Shown here: piece by piece, positions 33,771 to 44,663 of the stretch
Layout of the letters: each line of letters opens with the position of its first letter
Numbering within the stretch: the first letter of the stretch is position 1
Assembly (NCBI GenBank): GCA_019096155.1
Contig: JAHCVI010000003.1
Location: 4,650,001-4,714,000, forward strand
Direction of reading: 5' to 3'
Source of the DNA: Staphylotrichum longicolle
Lineage: Eukaryota; Ascomycota; Sordariomycetes; Sordariales; Chaetomiaceae
Length of the DNA stretch: 64,000 nt
The notes under the pieces: generated by a model
Told to the model about the DNA's origin: nothing
What the model saw: the letters and a program-made list of their open reading frames with translations, nothing else
Database searches by the model: none
Position numbers and translations under genes: made by a program

Positions 33771-35714
33771 ATGACGGACCCGGAATCGACCATGGTTCCG
33801 CGTCGACTCGACCCGGGACTCGGACTCGACGGGGACAAAGACCCCAGGACATTCCCATACTCGCCATCCCATCTCGGCCCCGGTCTGCACTACGGGACCA
33901 CCAACGAACCCGGCTTGCTCTCGAGAGGAACTGCCGCGGCAACACGGCCCTCCGCCGCCGACGACGCGACTCGCTTCGCCCCGGCCCCAGTCGGCGCCAA
34001 TTCGACCACTTCGGGCTTTGCCCACTCCCACTCCCAATCCACCAGCCAACCCTCCTCGTCGTCGCCCGAATACCGCGCTCCCGCCGGCCACGGCTACCCC
34101 CCTCAATTGCCTAACCGACACCACCTCGCGCTCTCCGGGAGCAATTCACAGCGTGCCGCCTCGACCAACGGCGTCGACCCCGTGTTTACCCCGCCCGCAA
34201 GCGGAGGCAGGTTGAGTCCCGGCAACACCAGCGCCCACGGCTCCAGCCAAGAGTCCCAGTTGCTACAGCTCTCCCAGATCGCTGCCGCCCAGGCCAGGAT
34301 ACCCGAGGACGCCCCCGACATGGCCCCCGGCGCGTCCAGGAAACGCATGGCCGACGGCGTGGTGAAGCACACGCGCGACACGTCCAATGCGTCCCCGGGC
34401 CACATGGTTGGCCACTCAAGGAATACGAGCACCGTCAGCGTGGCTTCCACTGCCGGGAGCCGCATTGGAGAGGTATTACCATCTCAGCTGCCCTCGTCCG
34501 CTCGGGCCATGGATCCCGCGCTAATGCATCTGCAGCTCTCTGCTGAACTGAAGGCGCGCTTGTCGTACGCCATGGTCAAGGTGAACCATGGATGGCAGGC
34601 CCACTCCATTGACCAGGTCGAGACGTTGGCGTCACACGCCGCGTCGCCCGCCTCGAGCGCCTCCACAGTTCACCTCCGGAACGAGTCCTCGGCGAGCCCG
34701 CAGCTCTCGGCCGTCTCTCACCGCGCCAGCAACAACACGACCCCAGCCACGGGCCCACAACACCAGTATTCCGCCCGCCCCGGCGATCCCCAGTGGAGAG
34801 AATCTCCGCAGTCCACCTCGCGAGGAAGTTCAGCATCCCCCGTCAAGACCGCCCACAGCCTCGCTCCACCCGTGTCCATCCAGCCCTCCCAGCCGCCGCT
34901 GGGCAATCCCCGCCGCGAGCCCAACCCACGCCATGTCCCCTCCTTCCTCTCCGGTGCTCACCACACCTCGCCCCGCGCAGGCCTGCACACCACCAGTCCC
35001 TACCTCGCCCCGGGCCGCCCGCACCGCTCCGCCATGACCGAAGCCATGCTCGTCTCGCCGCACACCAATGTCCGCGAGCAGGACGCCATCGAATCCCTCC
35101 TCTTCATGAGCAGCCCGGGCAACTCGGCCAACCTCAAGCACGCCTTCCCCACCTCGGCCTCCCAACCCCTCCCCTCGCATCACCAGCAGCACCACCACGC
35201 CCGAACCGCCCTGCCCACCTCCCAACCACCCCGCAAGAGCCTCCCTTCCGGCCGCCCCGCCCACCACGCCCGGTCCCAGTCCCACTCCCAACCCACCGTG
35301 ACAAAACGCGTCGGCTTCGAAACCAACAAGTCCCCCTCCGCCATGGACATCGACGACTCCCCCTCCCTCTCGGCGGGGTCCCCCATGTCCATATCGCGCG
35401 GCACCCCCCGCCGCCGCCTCACCGTCACCAACGGCACCGGCACTAGTACTAGCATCACGGACGGGAGGCCGCTGAAGCAGATCCCCCTGTCCTTGCCGGT
35501 CGCGATCCCCGTGTCGGCGGGGCTGACGGTGTCGTCGGCGCGCCAGCGGCCGGCGCTGGGGGACGACGAGATTGATCGCATGCTGGACCGGGCGGTGGCG
35601 GCCGCCGAGGCCGGGGAGTCGGATTCCGAGGGGGAGATTGAGATTCCTGTCTCTTCGGTGAGGGGGCCGCGCGGGAGGGGGGGAGGAGGCGGGGTTGGGG
35701 TTGGGGTGAGTTAG
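33771..35714 (+). CDS. WHI5/SRL3-like G1/S transcription repressor
   Basis: Single exon, 647 residues, starting at the only in-frame ATG before the conserved part. The protein is mostly disordered (Ser/Pro/His/Thr-rich, with many SP/TP sites suited to cyclin-dependent kinase control). Residues ~245-285 hold a short conserved block, LQLSAELKARLSYAMVKV followed by NHGWQAHSIDQVETLAS, which is the WHI5-like domain that binds the SBF/MBF cell-cycle factors. A second block, REQDAIESLLFMSSPGNS, lies near residue 445, and an acidic end (GDDEIDRMLDRA) follows. In yeast WHI5 represses G1/S genes until phosphorylated; the same role here is inferred. The last ~15 residues are Gly/Val repeats from GGGGTT-type DNA that leads into the downstream satellite. 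Confidence 0.8.
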   Translation: MTDPESTMVPRRLDPGLGLDGDKDPRTFPYSPSHLGPGLHYGTTNEPGLLSRGTAAATRPSAADDATRFAPAPVGANSTTSGFAHSHSQSTSQPSSSSPEYRAPAGHGYPPQLPNRHHLALSGSNSQRAASTNGVDPVFTPPASGGRLSPGNTSAHGSSQESQLLQLSQIAAAQARIPEDAPDMAPGASRKRMADGVVKHTRDTSNASPGHMVGHSRNTSTVSVASTAGSRIGEVLPSQLPSSARAMDPALMHLQLSAELKARLSYAMVKVNHGWQAHSIDQVETLASHAASPASSASTVHLRNESSASPQLSAVSHRASNNTTPATGPQHQYSARPGDPQWRESPQSTSRGSSASPVKTAHSLAPPVSIQPSQPPLGNPRREPNPRHVPSFLSGAHHTSPRAGLHTTSPYLAPGRPHRSAMTEAMLVSPHTNVREQDAIESLLFMSSPGNSANLKHAFPTSASQPLPSHHQQHHHARTALPTSQPPRKSLPSGRPAHHARSQSHSQPTVTKRVGFETNKSPSAMDIDDSPSLSAGSPMSISRGTPRRRLTVTNGTGTSTSITDGRPLKQIPLSLPVAIPVSAGLTVSSARQRPALGDDEIDRMLDRAVAAAEAGESDSEGEIEIPVSSVRGPRGRGGGGGVGVGVS

Positions 35715-35834
35715 GAAAGGAAAGGAAAAGGGAGTTGAGGTGAGTTTTGTTTAGTTTTGTTTGGTTGCGATGGTCTGAATCGATTTGGGCTGGGTTGAGT
35801 CGAAGTGGATTGAGTTGAGTTGAGTTGAGTTGAG

Positions 35835-35978
35835 GAGTTGAGTCGAGTTGAGGAGTTGAGTCGAGTTGAGGAGTTGAGTCGAGTTGAGGAGTTGAGTCGA
35901 GTTGAGGAGTTGAGTCGAGTTGAGGAGTTGAGTCGAGTTGAGGAGTTGAGTCGAGTTGAGGAGTTGAGTCGAGTTGAG
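35835..35978 (+). repeat. 18-bp minisatellite, eight perfect copies
   Basis: The unit GAGTTGAGTCGAGTTGAG is repeated eight times without a mismatch from 35835 to 35978, immediately downstream of the WHI5-like gene. The unit itself is built from GAGTT/GAGTC pentamers, and degenerate GAGTT/GGTTG copies continue on both sides (about 35790-36115). Perfect identity implies recent expansion by slippage or unequal exchange, so copy number should vary between strains. Confidence 0.97.
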
Positions 35979-36529
35979 TTGGGTTGGGTTCGTTAAGCTG
36001 AGTCGACTTGAGTTGGTTGAGCTTGGTTGATTTCAGTTGCGTTGGGTTGGGCTGCTTTGAGCCTGGTTGACTTCAGTCGAGTTGGGTTGGGTTGCGCTCG
36101 GGGTCGTACCAGGTCAGGTAAGAGATGGAAAGCCGAAGGACAAGTGATCAGGACAGAGAAGTTGCATGCGCTTCTTTGGGTTTCTGTCTCGAACAGCTAT
36201 ATGGGTTATTGGTTTCGGGGACGGCGTTCGTGGGCTGTGTCGCTCACACGGTAGAGTTGCATTTGGGACTGGCGTTCAGGGTGGGAAAGGTTTGCATCAG
36301 CGCCGCCGGTGCTGGCGGGTGTATATAGCTCTGCATCGCTTAGGCAGCAAATATTACTATGGGCATTGTTATCCAGTTGGTTCGGCGTATCTAGGGTCAC
36401 AGAGCTTGGAAACCGTCACAAAGGACATGAAGTGAACACTGCGCGCCAACCCAAACCCAAACCCCTGGAACCATCTGGCAGGTGGTAACGTGAACATTTT
36501 GAACCTCTCCACTGGGTAAAGACCCCGAA
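35979..36529. other. Intergenic, 3' region between convergent genes
   Basis: Degenerate GGTTG/GAGTT repeats to about 36115, then unique sequence without a recognisable gene. Confidence 0.4.
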
Positions 36530-39500
36530 TTAAAACCTATCCACATCAGCCCAGATTCTATCTATTTCCTCCTGGTCTAACCCTGATGAACCCCAGTCCC
36601 ATGTCTCGGGTGCATACCCATTGTAAGAAAGGGCTTCATCGTCGCCCAGTCTCAGGCCAGGCAGGATGTCCATTGTCGAGGGCCCCTCTGCGGATTCCTC
36701 TTCCGCCACCAACCCCCTTTGTAAACCACTGGGCGATCCCTCCTCACTGCTCTCGCCAGTGACGCCCTCCACTGGATCATTCAGCCGGGATACGCTCGCA
36801 GGCGGAAGTGTCTCAACCGCAACGCCAGAGTCCGCCTGCGAGCCCCCCGCTGGAGTAGCGTCTTGCGTCGACATGGCCCCGGTGACGTCGCTCTGCACTG
36901 AAACCGGGGGCCTCGTGGAGATGAAGTCGCCCCACGCGCGCTCGAACCCTTCGCGAGCGAGCCACCGCACAATGCCCTGCCTCTCTTCCTCGGAGAGCCG
37001 CTGGAAACCCGGGTAGCGACCTGCGTCGACCATTGCCTGTGCTGCCCGGTCCAGAATGGTCTCGCTGTACGTGTCCCAATGTGCGCGGAACGACCACAGC
37101 TCCTCTGAGACGTTGGCGTCCTGGTACGGCGAGACGGGCCGTGGGCGGTTCGGGAACACAATTTCCCAGAGCACAAACCATTGCTCCTCAACCGTGGATT
37201 TGGGATTCGATTTGCGCGAGAGCTGTCTTCGCTGCTCGTGCGTGAGGCCGTCGAGCTGCGCAGAAGGTGGGCAGAACAGACCAGCAGGGTCGGCAACGTG
37301 CTCCTGATGCGATCGTTCGTCGGGGAAAATCCTCGAGCAACGACCGCAGTAAAACTCGGGGCAGTGGCCGCGGTTCAGGTTGTGCTTGACGTCGCGGATC
37401 CGGCTCAAGACCTTGCTGAAACAGCAGTCATACTTGCTGGGATGTGCTTTGGCAAATGGGCAGGCGAATATCCTTTTAGAAGCGTTCACAGAGCCGGATC
37501 GCTTCTTTCGTTTATGAGGAGGCTTTCCAGGCGGCCATTCATCGCCATCGCCCCTGGTCGTTTGACGTCTTTTCTTCTCGCCTGACGTTGAAGGCCCGGA
37601 GGAGGAAGGTCCGGATGCAGCGCCCCAGCTCGTCGATTCAGTTTCTCGGCTTCCAGAAGTTATTTTTTTGATATACGCCTGATAGCCAGAGATCAGACAG
37701 CAAACAACGGCAACCCTCAAGAGTGGCAGCATCGGGTTCTTCTGGTCGAGAAGTGAAATGCTATCGGAGTCGGAGATAGAGAGTAGGTCGGATTCGAATG
37801 AGGCATCAGTCAGGCTGGAATTCTGGCCTAGATACCCCGGGCTTATCTGGCCGTCGGGCAGTGAAGGCGTCTCATCCGATCGTTCCACACCCATGGTCAG
37901 GGCTTGCCTGTCTTCGGGCAAATCCAGCTCGCCCATTTCCGACGAGCGACTCGCATTGACATCAACATCAGACACCCCAGACGCAGTTCCGTTATTCGAG
38001 GGCATAGGACGTGATGTTGCATTGCCGTCTTCTCTGTTGCTCATAATTCCGCAAGCAAAGATGATATGGCGCCCACTCTTTAGCTCGGCGGTATCAACGG
38101 CGCGTTTCTCGTCGAATGGAAAATCTGAACCAGTAACTGCACGACATCCATGGAAGAAGCATCCAACATGCGCCCACAAAAAGTCCGAGCCCCTCCGCTC
38201 GATAAGTAGCATAGCCTTCTCGGGGCTCTGAGACCATTGGAAGAAGTATCCCAAGGGCCACGGCATCCACTGAGGACACGCTGGCAAGCGCAACAGCACT
38301 GGTTGCGAGTCGCTGCTGCTTAGGTCGAGCGGACGATGTCCCTTGAAAGGCCAGGTGCTACTCAGTTGGTATCCTGTTCTTTCCAGAGTTCCGAACGAAC
38401 TTTCTAACCAGGGCTGTGTTTCCAGGCGTCGCGGAATAGGATACCCGCGCACAACTGGAAGGTTAGGTCCCGTGACATGGCTCCAGCAATCTTCTGCCGG
38501 GGGCACGGGACTTTGTTTGACCAATATGTCGAAAGTGGGATGATTGTAGGTGTGCAAACAGGCTGGGGTTGGCCCAGGTGGACAATGACCATGTTGCAAA
38601 TGTCGTGGGACGATTGCGGGCGTGTTATAGACGGCGAAGTTCTGAGTCGGAGGCCACAGACTGGAGGCTATCCAAGCCAGCTGCTCACCACACTCAGCGA
38701 GAGTGTACGCAGGGCCAGTAGCAGTAACAATAAGATCGTCCCCATCCAGCCGTGCGGCGATTCGTGTCTTATCTAACAGGAAAACTAATACAAAGCAGGT
38801 CAATAAAATGAGCCGCGTCTTGGTTCCGGTGGAGTGAACTTGCCATCCGGGATAGAATACTGGCCGCTGGAATCTCGTTTGGGCCGGATTGCGTGCTCAA
38901 GAAGTTCGAAAACGCTCTGCCAGGTCTCTGGGTATGTCTGGCTCAAATACTCCTCAACTGAAGCTGCCACGGCCTTGCCGGAATAGGCCGTGACGACGAC
39001 AATGTCTTGCAAAGTTGGGCGCCCTTGTCGTGGCCGATTGAGGACGTGTGCCCAACTGAGCCGGAAGGTCACTTGGTGATCCGGGGGTGGTCGTTTCCTG
39101 CTAATCGTTCCAGACGGAAGTGCTTGCAGAATGTTTTGGCGAATCCTGTTGACCGCGAGTTCTTCACTTCCGTCAGTTTCCCACTGCAGCAGCAGCCTGT
39201 TGCGCAGGTTGGAGACGAGCCAGGTGAGTGCCCTGCTTTTGAAGATCGCCTCGCTGTGAGCTGAAAGTGCAGGAAGACCGATGCACTCGTCCTCGTCATC
39301 CTCGACACCATCAAAAAGAGTTTCTGCGTTAAGAATGGTGTCGAGATCCATGGTGGCTTTACTGTTCCATAAGTTCATCTTCTCAGACAGTGACATTGCA
39401 TCCTGGTCCTGCCGCTTGGTGGTGGCTTCTCCATCGCTGGCAGCAAAAATGGATCTAAGTTCCGTCACAATGTCGCTGACTTGCTTTGTTAGTTCATTGT

Positions 39501-40135
39501 GCAGACTGTCAGTCACCTTTGGAGGACTGTCCGTCTTACCGATGATGCTTGTGTGCAAAGTACATGACATCTCGATTTATCTGCCTAGGGGATTCGCGTC
39601 CGATATTCATGCAAAACGCTTTGATCAGCTGGGTAAGCGTGTCCGGCCGATCAGCCAAGTGCCTTAGAGCAAGGGATTGGCCAAGTCTTTTGGCGATCTC
39701 GTTGCAAACTTCAGACACGTATTGCTGGACCTCGGTGTGGGCAATGGTAGTTGCCGCGGAGTATGTCGTTTTTGTGTCGTCCTCATCCGGCTCTGTATCA
39801 TCACTGACACACCCCAGCCGAGGTTTCCTCGACGCCGACGCATAGCCGGAGTCCGTGATGGTTGGGCAGGGCGCAGTGGCAACGCCTATATGGACGGGTG
39901 GCGGCGGGTCTGAAATGGTCAAACTCTCAAGCAATGGCACGGGGGAAGTCGTGAGTGGTAATTCAGAGGGCATAGGCGACGGAGGCTGAGCCGTGGCGGA
40001 CGTGAATTGTAGTTTGTTCTCCCCGATAGGTGGCGGCGGATCAGGAATAGTCAAGGTCTCGAACGGTGACCGGGGAAGAGTCGTGATTGATGATCCAGAC
40101 GGCATACTCAACGCAGACGGAGCTGTGGGGGGCAT
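36530..40135 (-). CDS. Large fungal protein of unknown function with C-terminal zinc-finger-like region (1156 aa)
   Basis: Exons 40135..39540, 39475..38844 and 38772..36530. Intron 1 is GT-AG (64 nt); intron 2 starts GCAAGT and is a GC-AG intron (71 nt). The joins give HKHHRDIVTELRS and SIPDDKTRIAARLDGDD, which match a family common in Sordariomycetes. Its marks are SGYASAS near the start, TEVQQYVSEVCNEIAKRL, MSLSEKMNLW, the long middle with VVVTAYSGKAVAASVEEYL, and GEQLAWIASSLWPP. Further on are VRGYPIPRRLE, a short hydrophobic helix (LLRVAVVCCLISGYQAYI) and a basic segment (HKRKKRSGSVNASKR). A degenerate C2H2-like array follows: FACPFAKAHPSKY, HNLNRGHCPEFYCGRCSRIF, and LTHEQRRQLSRKSNPKS. 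The finger part resembles fungal C2H2-type proteins of unknown function. Nuclear, signalling or self-recognition roles are all possible; none is shown. Confidence 0.8.
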
Positions 40136-40379
40136 GAGTCGTGATTTGTTCTCTCGACTAGTGTGAATCCTGGGAGACTCCTGTTGAGTTCTGCTTGTTA
40201 GGCGCCCTTGAGGTGATCGCCACCGGACCCGGGGAATATCACGTTCATCTTGGAACTACACATCTCATTAGCATGGCTTCCGTCGGCTGAGTTGTGAACC
40301 ATCTCAATTCCCCAGCAAGGGAGTCGAGAGACGGCACCAGCTGAGGAGCGATGTTGCATTTGATAGTGTGAATGCAGGG

Positions 40380-40675
40380 CTAGGTGCTGTGGGAGTTGGG
40401 ACTTGCCGTGCGGCCAGTTTCGGGGCAAATGCAACACTCGGCAGTCCGACACCAGTAGCAGAGATGCGAGTCATGTTGACACTCTGGGCAAACGGAGTCA
40501 TGCGGATTGAATCGATTCCTTGTGGAACACATACACTTAGATACCGTGGCTGTTAGCATTGCTGCGACAATGTAGACTACTAAACTGTGGTTGCACGCTT
40601 ACACAATCCCAGAGCCCAGTCTGAATCGGGTGCTGTCGTCTGGCGGGCATTCTTCTTGGGCCTGCGCTGCCGCAT
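40380..40675 (-). CDS. Small Cys-rich (CxxC) putative zinc-binding protein, ~80 aa
   Basis: Exon 1 (40675..40603) reads MRQRRPKKNARQTTAPDS then DWALGL and ends at a GTAAGC donor. Exon 2 reads SKCMCSTRNRF, SVCPECQHDSHLCYWC, TAECCICPETG to TAG 40380. The acceptor is uncertain: AG at 40550 (53-nt intron) or AG at 40562 (41-nt intron) both keep the Cys-rich frame, giving 80 or 84 residues. Four CxxC/CxC pairs suggest one or two zinc ribbons behind a basic N-terminus. It sits 244 nt upstream of the 1156-residue gene on the same strand and also has Cys-rich finger character, so co-ancestry or a lost 5' part is possible. Confidence 0.45.
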
Positions 40676-42746
40676 TTGCAACTGGTGAAACAGACGGAAA
40701 GCGAAGAAAATGGAGCAACGGTCCCGTCGTGAATCAAGCTGGGACAGGATCAGACCAGACAAGCTGACAAGCGCTGGACTGTGAGAGCACAACTGTGCTG
40801 TTGGATCTGAGTGGTCCGGAAGTTGCCAGCTGCAAAAAGCCCCAGCCACACAACCTGGAAGGCAACTAACGTGATGGGCGTCTCGAATAGCAGCCCGGAA
40901 CTTTGCAGCCAACACATGCCAATCAAACAAGAAGGCACAAGCCAGGGTTCGTCCGCAGCACAAGAAATGGAAGGCACGGCAGTGGTGATGACCCCGCAGA
41001 TGTGAGAGCATTGCAGGTGCTGTCTTAGTCTTTTCCATCCATGGATGGATTCTGAGGAACGGCTGGTGCCCTGGGAATATGTGCTTGGGATTGTTGTGGT
41101 GCTTCTTCTTATTGCTCAGTTGGAGTCTGGGAACCGCCAAACTCTCCAACAATGCCATCTGCGCATTGAGACAGACCGCTTGCTGTCGCGGTGCAATAAG
41201 AAGGTCCTTCCCGTGAAAATGGAGCGCCTGAGCTGAAGTTCTTTGTCTATCTGGAAAGTAGCTGATAGTGGAAGTGTGACAATTCCTTTATTCGTTAGTT
41301 TCGCTCAGCTTCCCTTTACCATGTCCACCAGGTCCCACGCATCCGCAGCCACCACCGGCGACGAAGGGTAGGCCCGACTCTCATCATGCTTGTCAGCGCG
41401 AACAAACAAGAAACGCTCACCACTGTATTGCAGGGTTGACACAAAGAGCCGGGAAAGCGTCCTGGCCAGATATCTGGCTAACCAGACCGTGACCGAAAGA
41501 CTGGCGCTTTTCCAACCAGCCAACCAAACTTTACGCAACACCCAAGACACCACAAAGTGGCTAGATGAATGGCAGGCTTCTTGGGACAAGCTACGCAGGG
41601 CTTAGCTGCCTATCATAATGTCTGTCTTAACTCAGACTCTATCACACCTTTCTTATTCTCCATTTTGTTTTCACGGATCTCGACCAAGTCAGCCGTCTCA
41701 AGGATCAGGGGTCATGGATTGGTGAGGAGAGAGCCTCTCAAGTCAAGCGCTGTAGGGACGGCTAGACAATGGATCAAACCAAGATTATTGTGTATCTACC
41801 TCTGTCATGGTTTGCTGAGGTCGGATCGAGCAGGCGAATATGTTTCCATCTCATCAATGCACGCTTTGAGGACCATGGCTGGAATTCGACTTCATGCACT
41901 CGGAGCGAGCAGACTTCATTGAGTGACAGACACCCAAGATTGAATGACCGTGATCTCAATGAAATGTGTGTTTGACAGCCTGTCTTACTGTTCACCCCTC
42001 TCTTGCCAACGAAGCGACTTAGTTGTAGTAGGGGCTCAAGTAGTTTTGTTATCATCACGGGTTTTTGCATACCAACTGTGCCTTACGTGGCTCTCATTGT
42101 AGGTACAGTAGGTACCTACATATGAAAATGACTCAAACGCATATCTACGTAAATTGCACGACTGTGGGCGAGAATAAACAGTCGGATGCTTGCAATTCAA
42201 CGGCTGCAAGGGATATCAGGAACAAGCCTCAGAATACGAGAGCCCAAGATCCAATACGAGCTTCGAGAGCGTTTCTCCCGAGCTACCCCTGTCGTGGCGC
42301 AGGCAAACAGGGTCTCGTCCCCAGATTTTCAGGGCCGACAACCTTCTGAATGCGCCGGTCTGGTCAGCCTCGTCAACATCAGATCAGGCGCAGCCAACAC
42401 GGTGCCATCTGCAGCCGGTCTGACATGGGAGCTCTGTCCTCCCCAAGGGCCGGGCCGCACCGCGTGATTGGCCGCCTCCTGAGGACCTGAAACAGGCACT
42501 ACTGCACCCCGACATAGCGGTCCTGTGCCTGGAGATGGGCTGTTCCGGAACCTCAGAGCAGGTCCACGTCGAGGTTTTCTTCAGCAGGCACCGATCAGAC
42601 TTTTGTCGAGTTTTATTTCGGGTGACCTTCCACTTCCTCGTTCTCTTCACACTTATTTCCTCCCCTCACCCACCATGGTGTAATTAAAGCACTGCAGGGC
42701 ACCATCACCCCCCGGCAACCTTCGCCTTGCGTTGTGATCGACAAAC
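40676..42746. other. 2-kb gene-poor region
   Basis: No intact gene. A plus-strand stretch around 41400-41605 (LARYLANQTVTERLALFQPA, then TTKWLDEWQASWDKLRRA) looks like a short piece of a retrotransposon gag protein but has no ATG and no terminal repeats were found. Confidence 0.35.
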
Positions 42747-44122
42747 ATGAACATCAAGCGCTTCCTCCGTCGGCTGCGCGCCGCCATCGGCCGCAGGAAG
42801 AAAACCAAGAAGGTTGGTGACGCGCAAAAGTCGGTTGATGCCGCTGCCACGGCCGAGCCCGTCATCGTTCACCACCCTCAGGTCCAGCGCACTCAACCTG
42901 GTGACGGGGATATCAAGCCAGCCAGCACCGCGGAGCTTCGTGCCACTGCCGACCCCCAGAACCTTTCTCCCTTTCTCGGCGGTCTTCCCCTCGAGCTTCG
43001 GCGCAAGATATACTACGAGGTGTGGGCGGGCTACCTCAAGCCGCGCCGCGTGGCGCCTGCGCAGCCCGGTTCCGACCTCCGTCTGCACGTTTACACGCCC
43101 AGCTCCGCGAGCACCACCATGACTCACACGCGCTGCGTGCTACACCCGGGCGAGTCGGTTAGGCCAGACTCGTTCGTGACGCGGCCCTGGCCGTTTGATA
43201 CCCATGGTGTCGACCCGTCATTCCCCCCTCCGCGCTGGTTCTTTGAGGCCTGGGTCGTCCGGCTCAACTGGGGCAAGCACTGGAAGTGCCAGCATGCGGT
43301 GCAGAAGCAGTGGGACTCGTCCAAGCCGGTCATGTATGGGCAGGCCCAATTGGTCATGGGCGAGAGGTCTCCGTTTCTGCCGCTCTTTCTGGCGTGCAAG
43401 AAGATGTAAGTTTTGGTCTGCATTTTCTCTCACAGCTCAGCTCTGTTTGACTGACACAAACGCGCAGGTACCTCGAGGCTGCGCAGTCCTTCTTCGAGAC
43501 CGTCACCCTGGTATTCACCTCGTCCCTCGACGCGCACCGCTTCTTCACGCAGCAGCCGCACCGGTTCCTCCCCCACCTGCGCCACCTCGAGCTGAGCTTC
43601 ACCCACCCCAACGACCACCTGTACCTGACCCGGATCCAGCACGACGAGCCGTACCTTCCGCACACCCCGGACGCCAACCACCCGGCTGGCCCCGCCTCCG
43701 CCGCGGTCGTCCTCCACGACAACCACCAGGACTTTGAGAACATCGGCCTCACCGTGCCGCTCCCCCACGGCGACGAGCACGTCTGTTTCAACATGTGGTG
43801 CCGCGTCAACGCGTTTGGCGGCGAGCTGTGGCGCACGCTGATGCTGCAGGGCGTGCGAGGGGCGACTCCCGGCCTGCGCGACCTGTCCGTCAACCTGGGC
43901 GGGCGCATGAAGCGCAGCGTCATCCTGGACCTCTTTGGCACGATCGAGGAGGACGAGGAGGGCGAGGCCAGCTCCATCGCCGGCGGTGTGCAGGCTGCTG
44001 CGCTCCAGCCCGAGTTCTGGGTCCTCCCTGGCAACCTGGCCGTCATGTTTGCCTTTGGCGACCAGAAGAAGGCCTACAAACAGGTCGGCACCAAGATGGT
44101 GAAGATGGAGTGGGTTGATTGA
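42747..44122 (+). CDS. F-box-like (DUF7730-type) protein
   Basis: Exons 42747..43405 and 43468..44122 with a 62-nt GT-AG intron that splits a Met codon; 437 residues. The N-terminus is very basic (MNIKRFLRRLRAAIGRRKKTKK). Residues ~75-100 carry FLGGLPLELRRKIYYEVWAG, the F-box-like motif of a large fungal family that then continues with substrate-facing segments (LFLACKKMYLEAAQSFFETV, VFTSSLDAHRFF, LRHLELSF). Adaptor of an SCF-type ubiquitin ligase is the usual guess for such proteins, not demonstrated. Both halves read through without defects. Confidence 0.75.
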
Positions 44123-44663
44123 TACCCTGTTGGCGTTTCTTTCTCTTTATCTTTTGTGGAATGCGGGAGTCAAAGGAAGACAGGATTACTCCTAGTGCTT
44201 CGTTAATGCATGCAAGCGCCCTCACGGGGGCGCTTTCACTAGGAACGTCCAAGGTTCATCTAGGGTTCAACGGGCGAGCTTGTCAATCAGCATGATGCAC
44301 TGGTGGCTTATGTTCATGACTCATGACGAAAATGAATTCACGACTTGACCTTTGTAGTGTTTGTCTCTGTGAGTGTGTGAAACTTCAGTTGGTGTCCCTT
44401 GATGCTATGTTTGCGACAATCTTCAAGAGTAATCTCAGGCCACGCGGAAGCCAACCCTCTTGTCAGGTCATTATGCTTTATTCATTCAGCGCTGGTAAAG
44501 CAAAGAGATGCATCAGAGAAAAAGATTAATACAATCACAGAATCTCGTAAAGTCCGTCCCTTAAACTCCCTCCTAGCGTAACTCCACACAATCCTTCAAG
44601 GTATCCTCTTCAGGACTCCGACTCGTGATCGCTGCTGATATCAAAAACTCCCATCAGGTTCGC
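44123..44663. other. Intergenic between convergent genes
   Basis: No gene recognised. A small hairpin with CCCTCACGGGGGCGCTTTCAC at 44219-44239 was noted but is probably incidental. Confidence 0.35.

Noticed and set aside
35835..35978. Regular repeats resembling a CRISPR array
   Set aside because: The 18-bp units are directly contiguous with no spacers, in a eukaryotic genome; it is a minisatellite.
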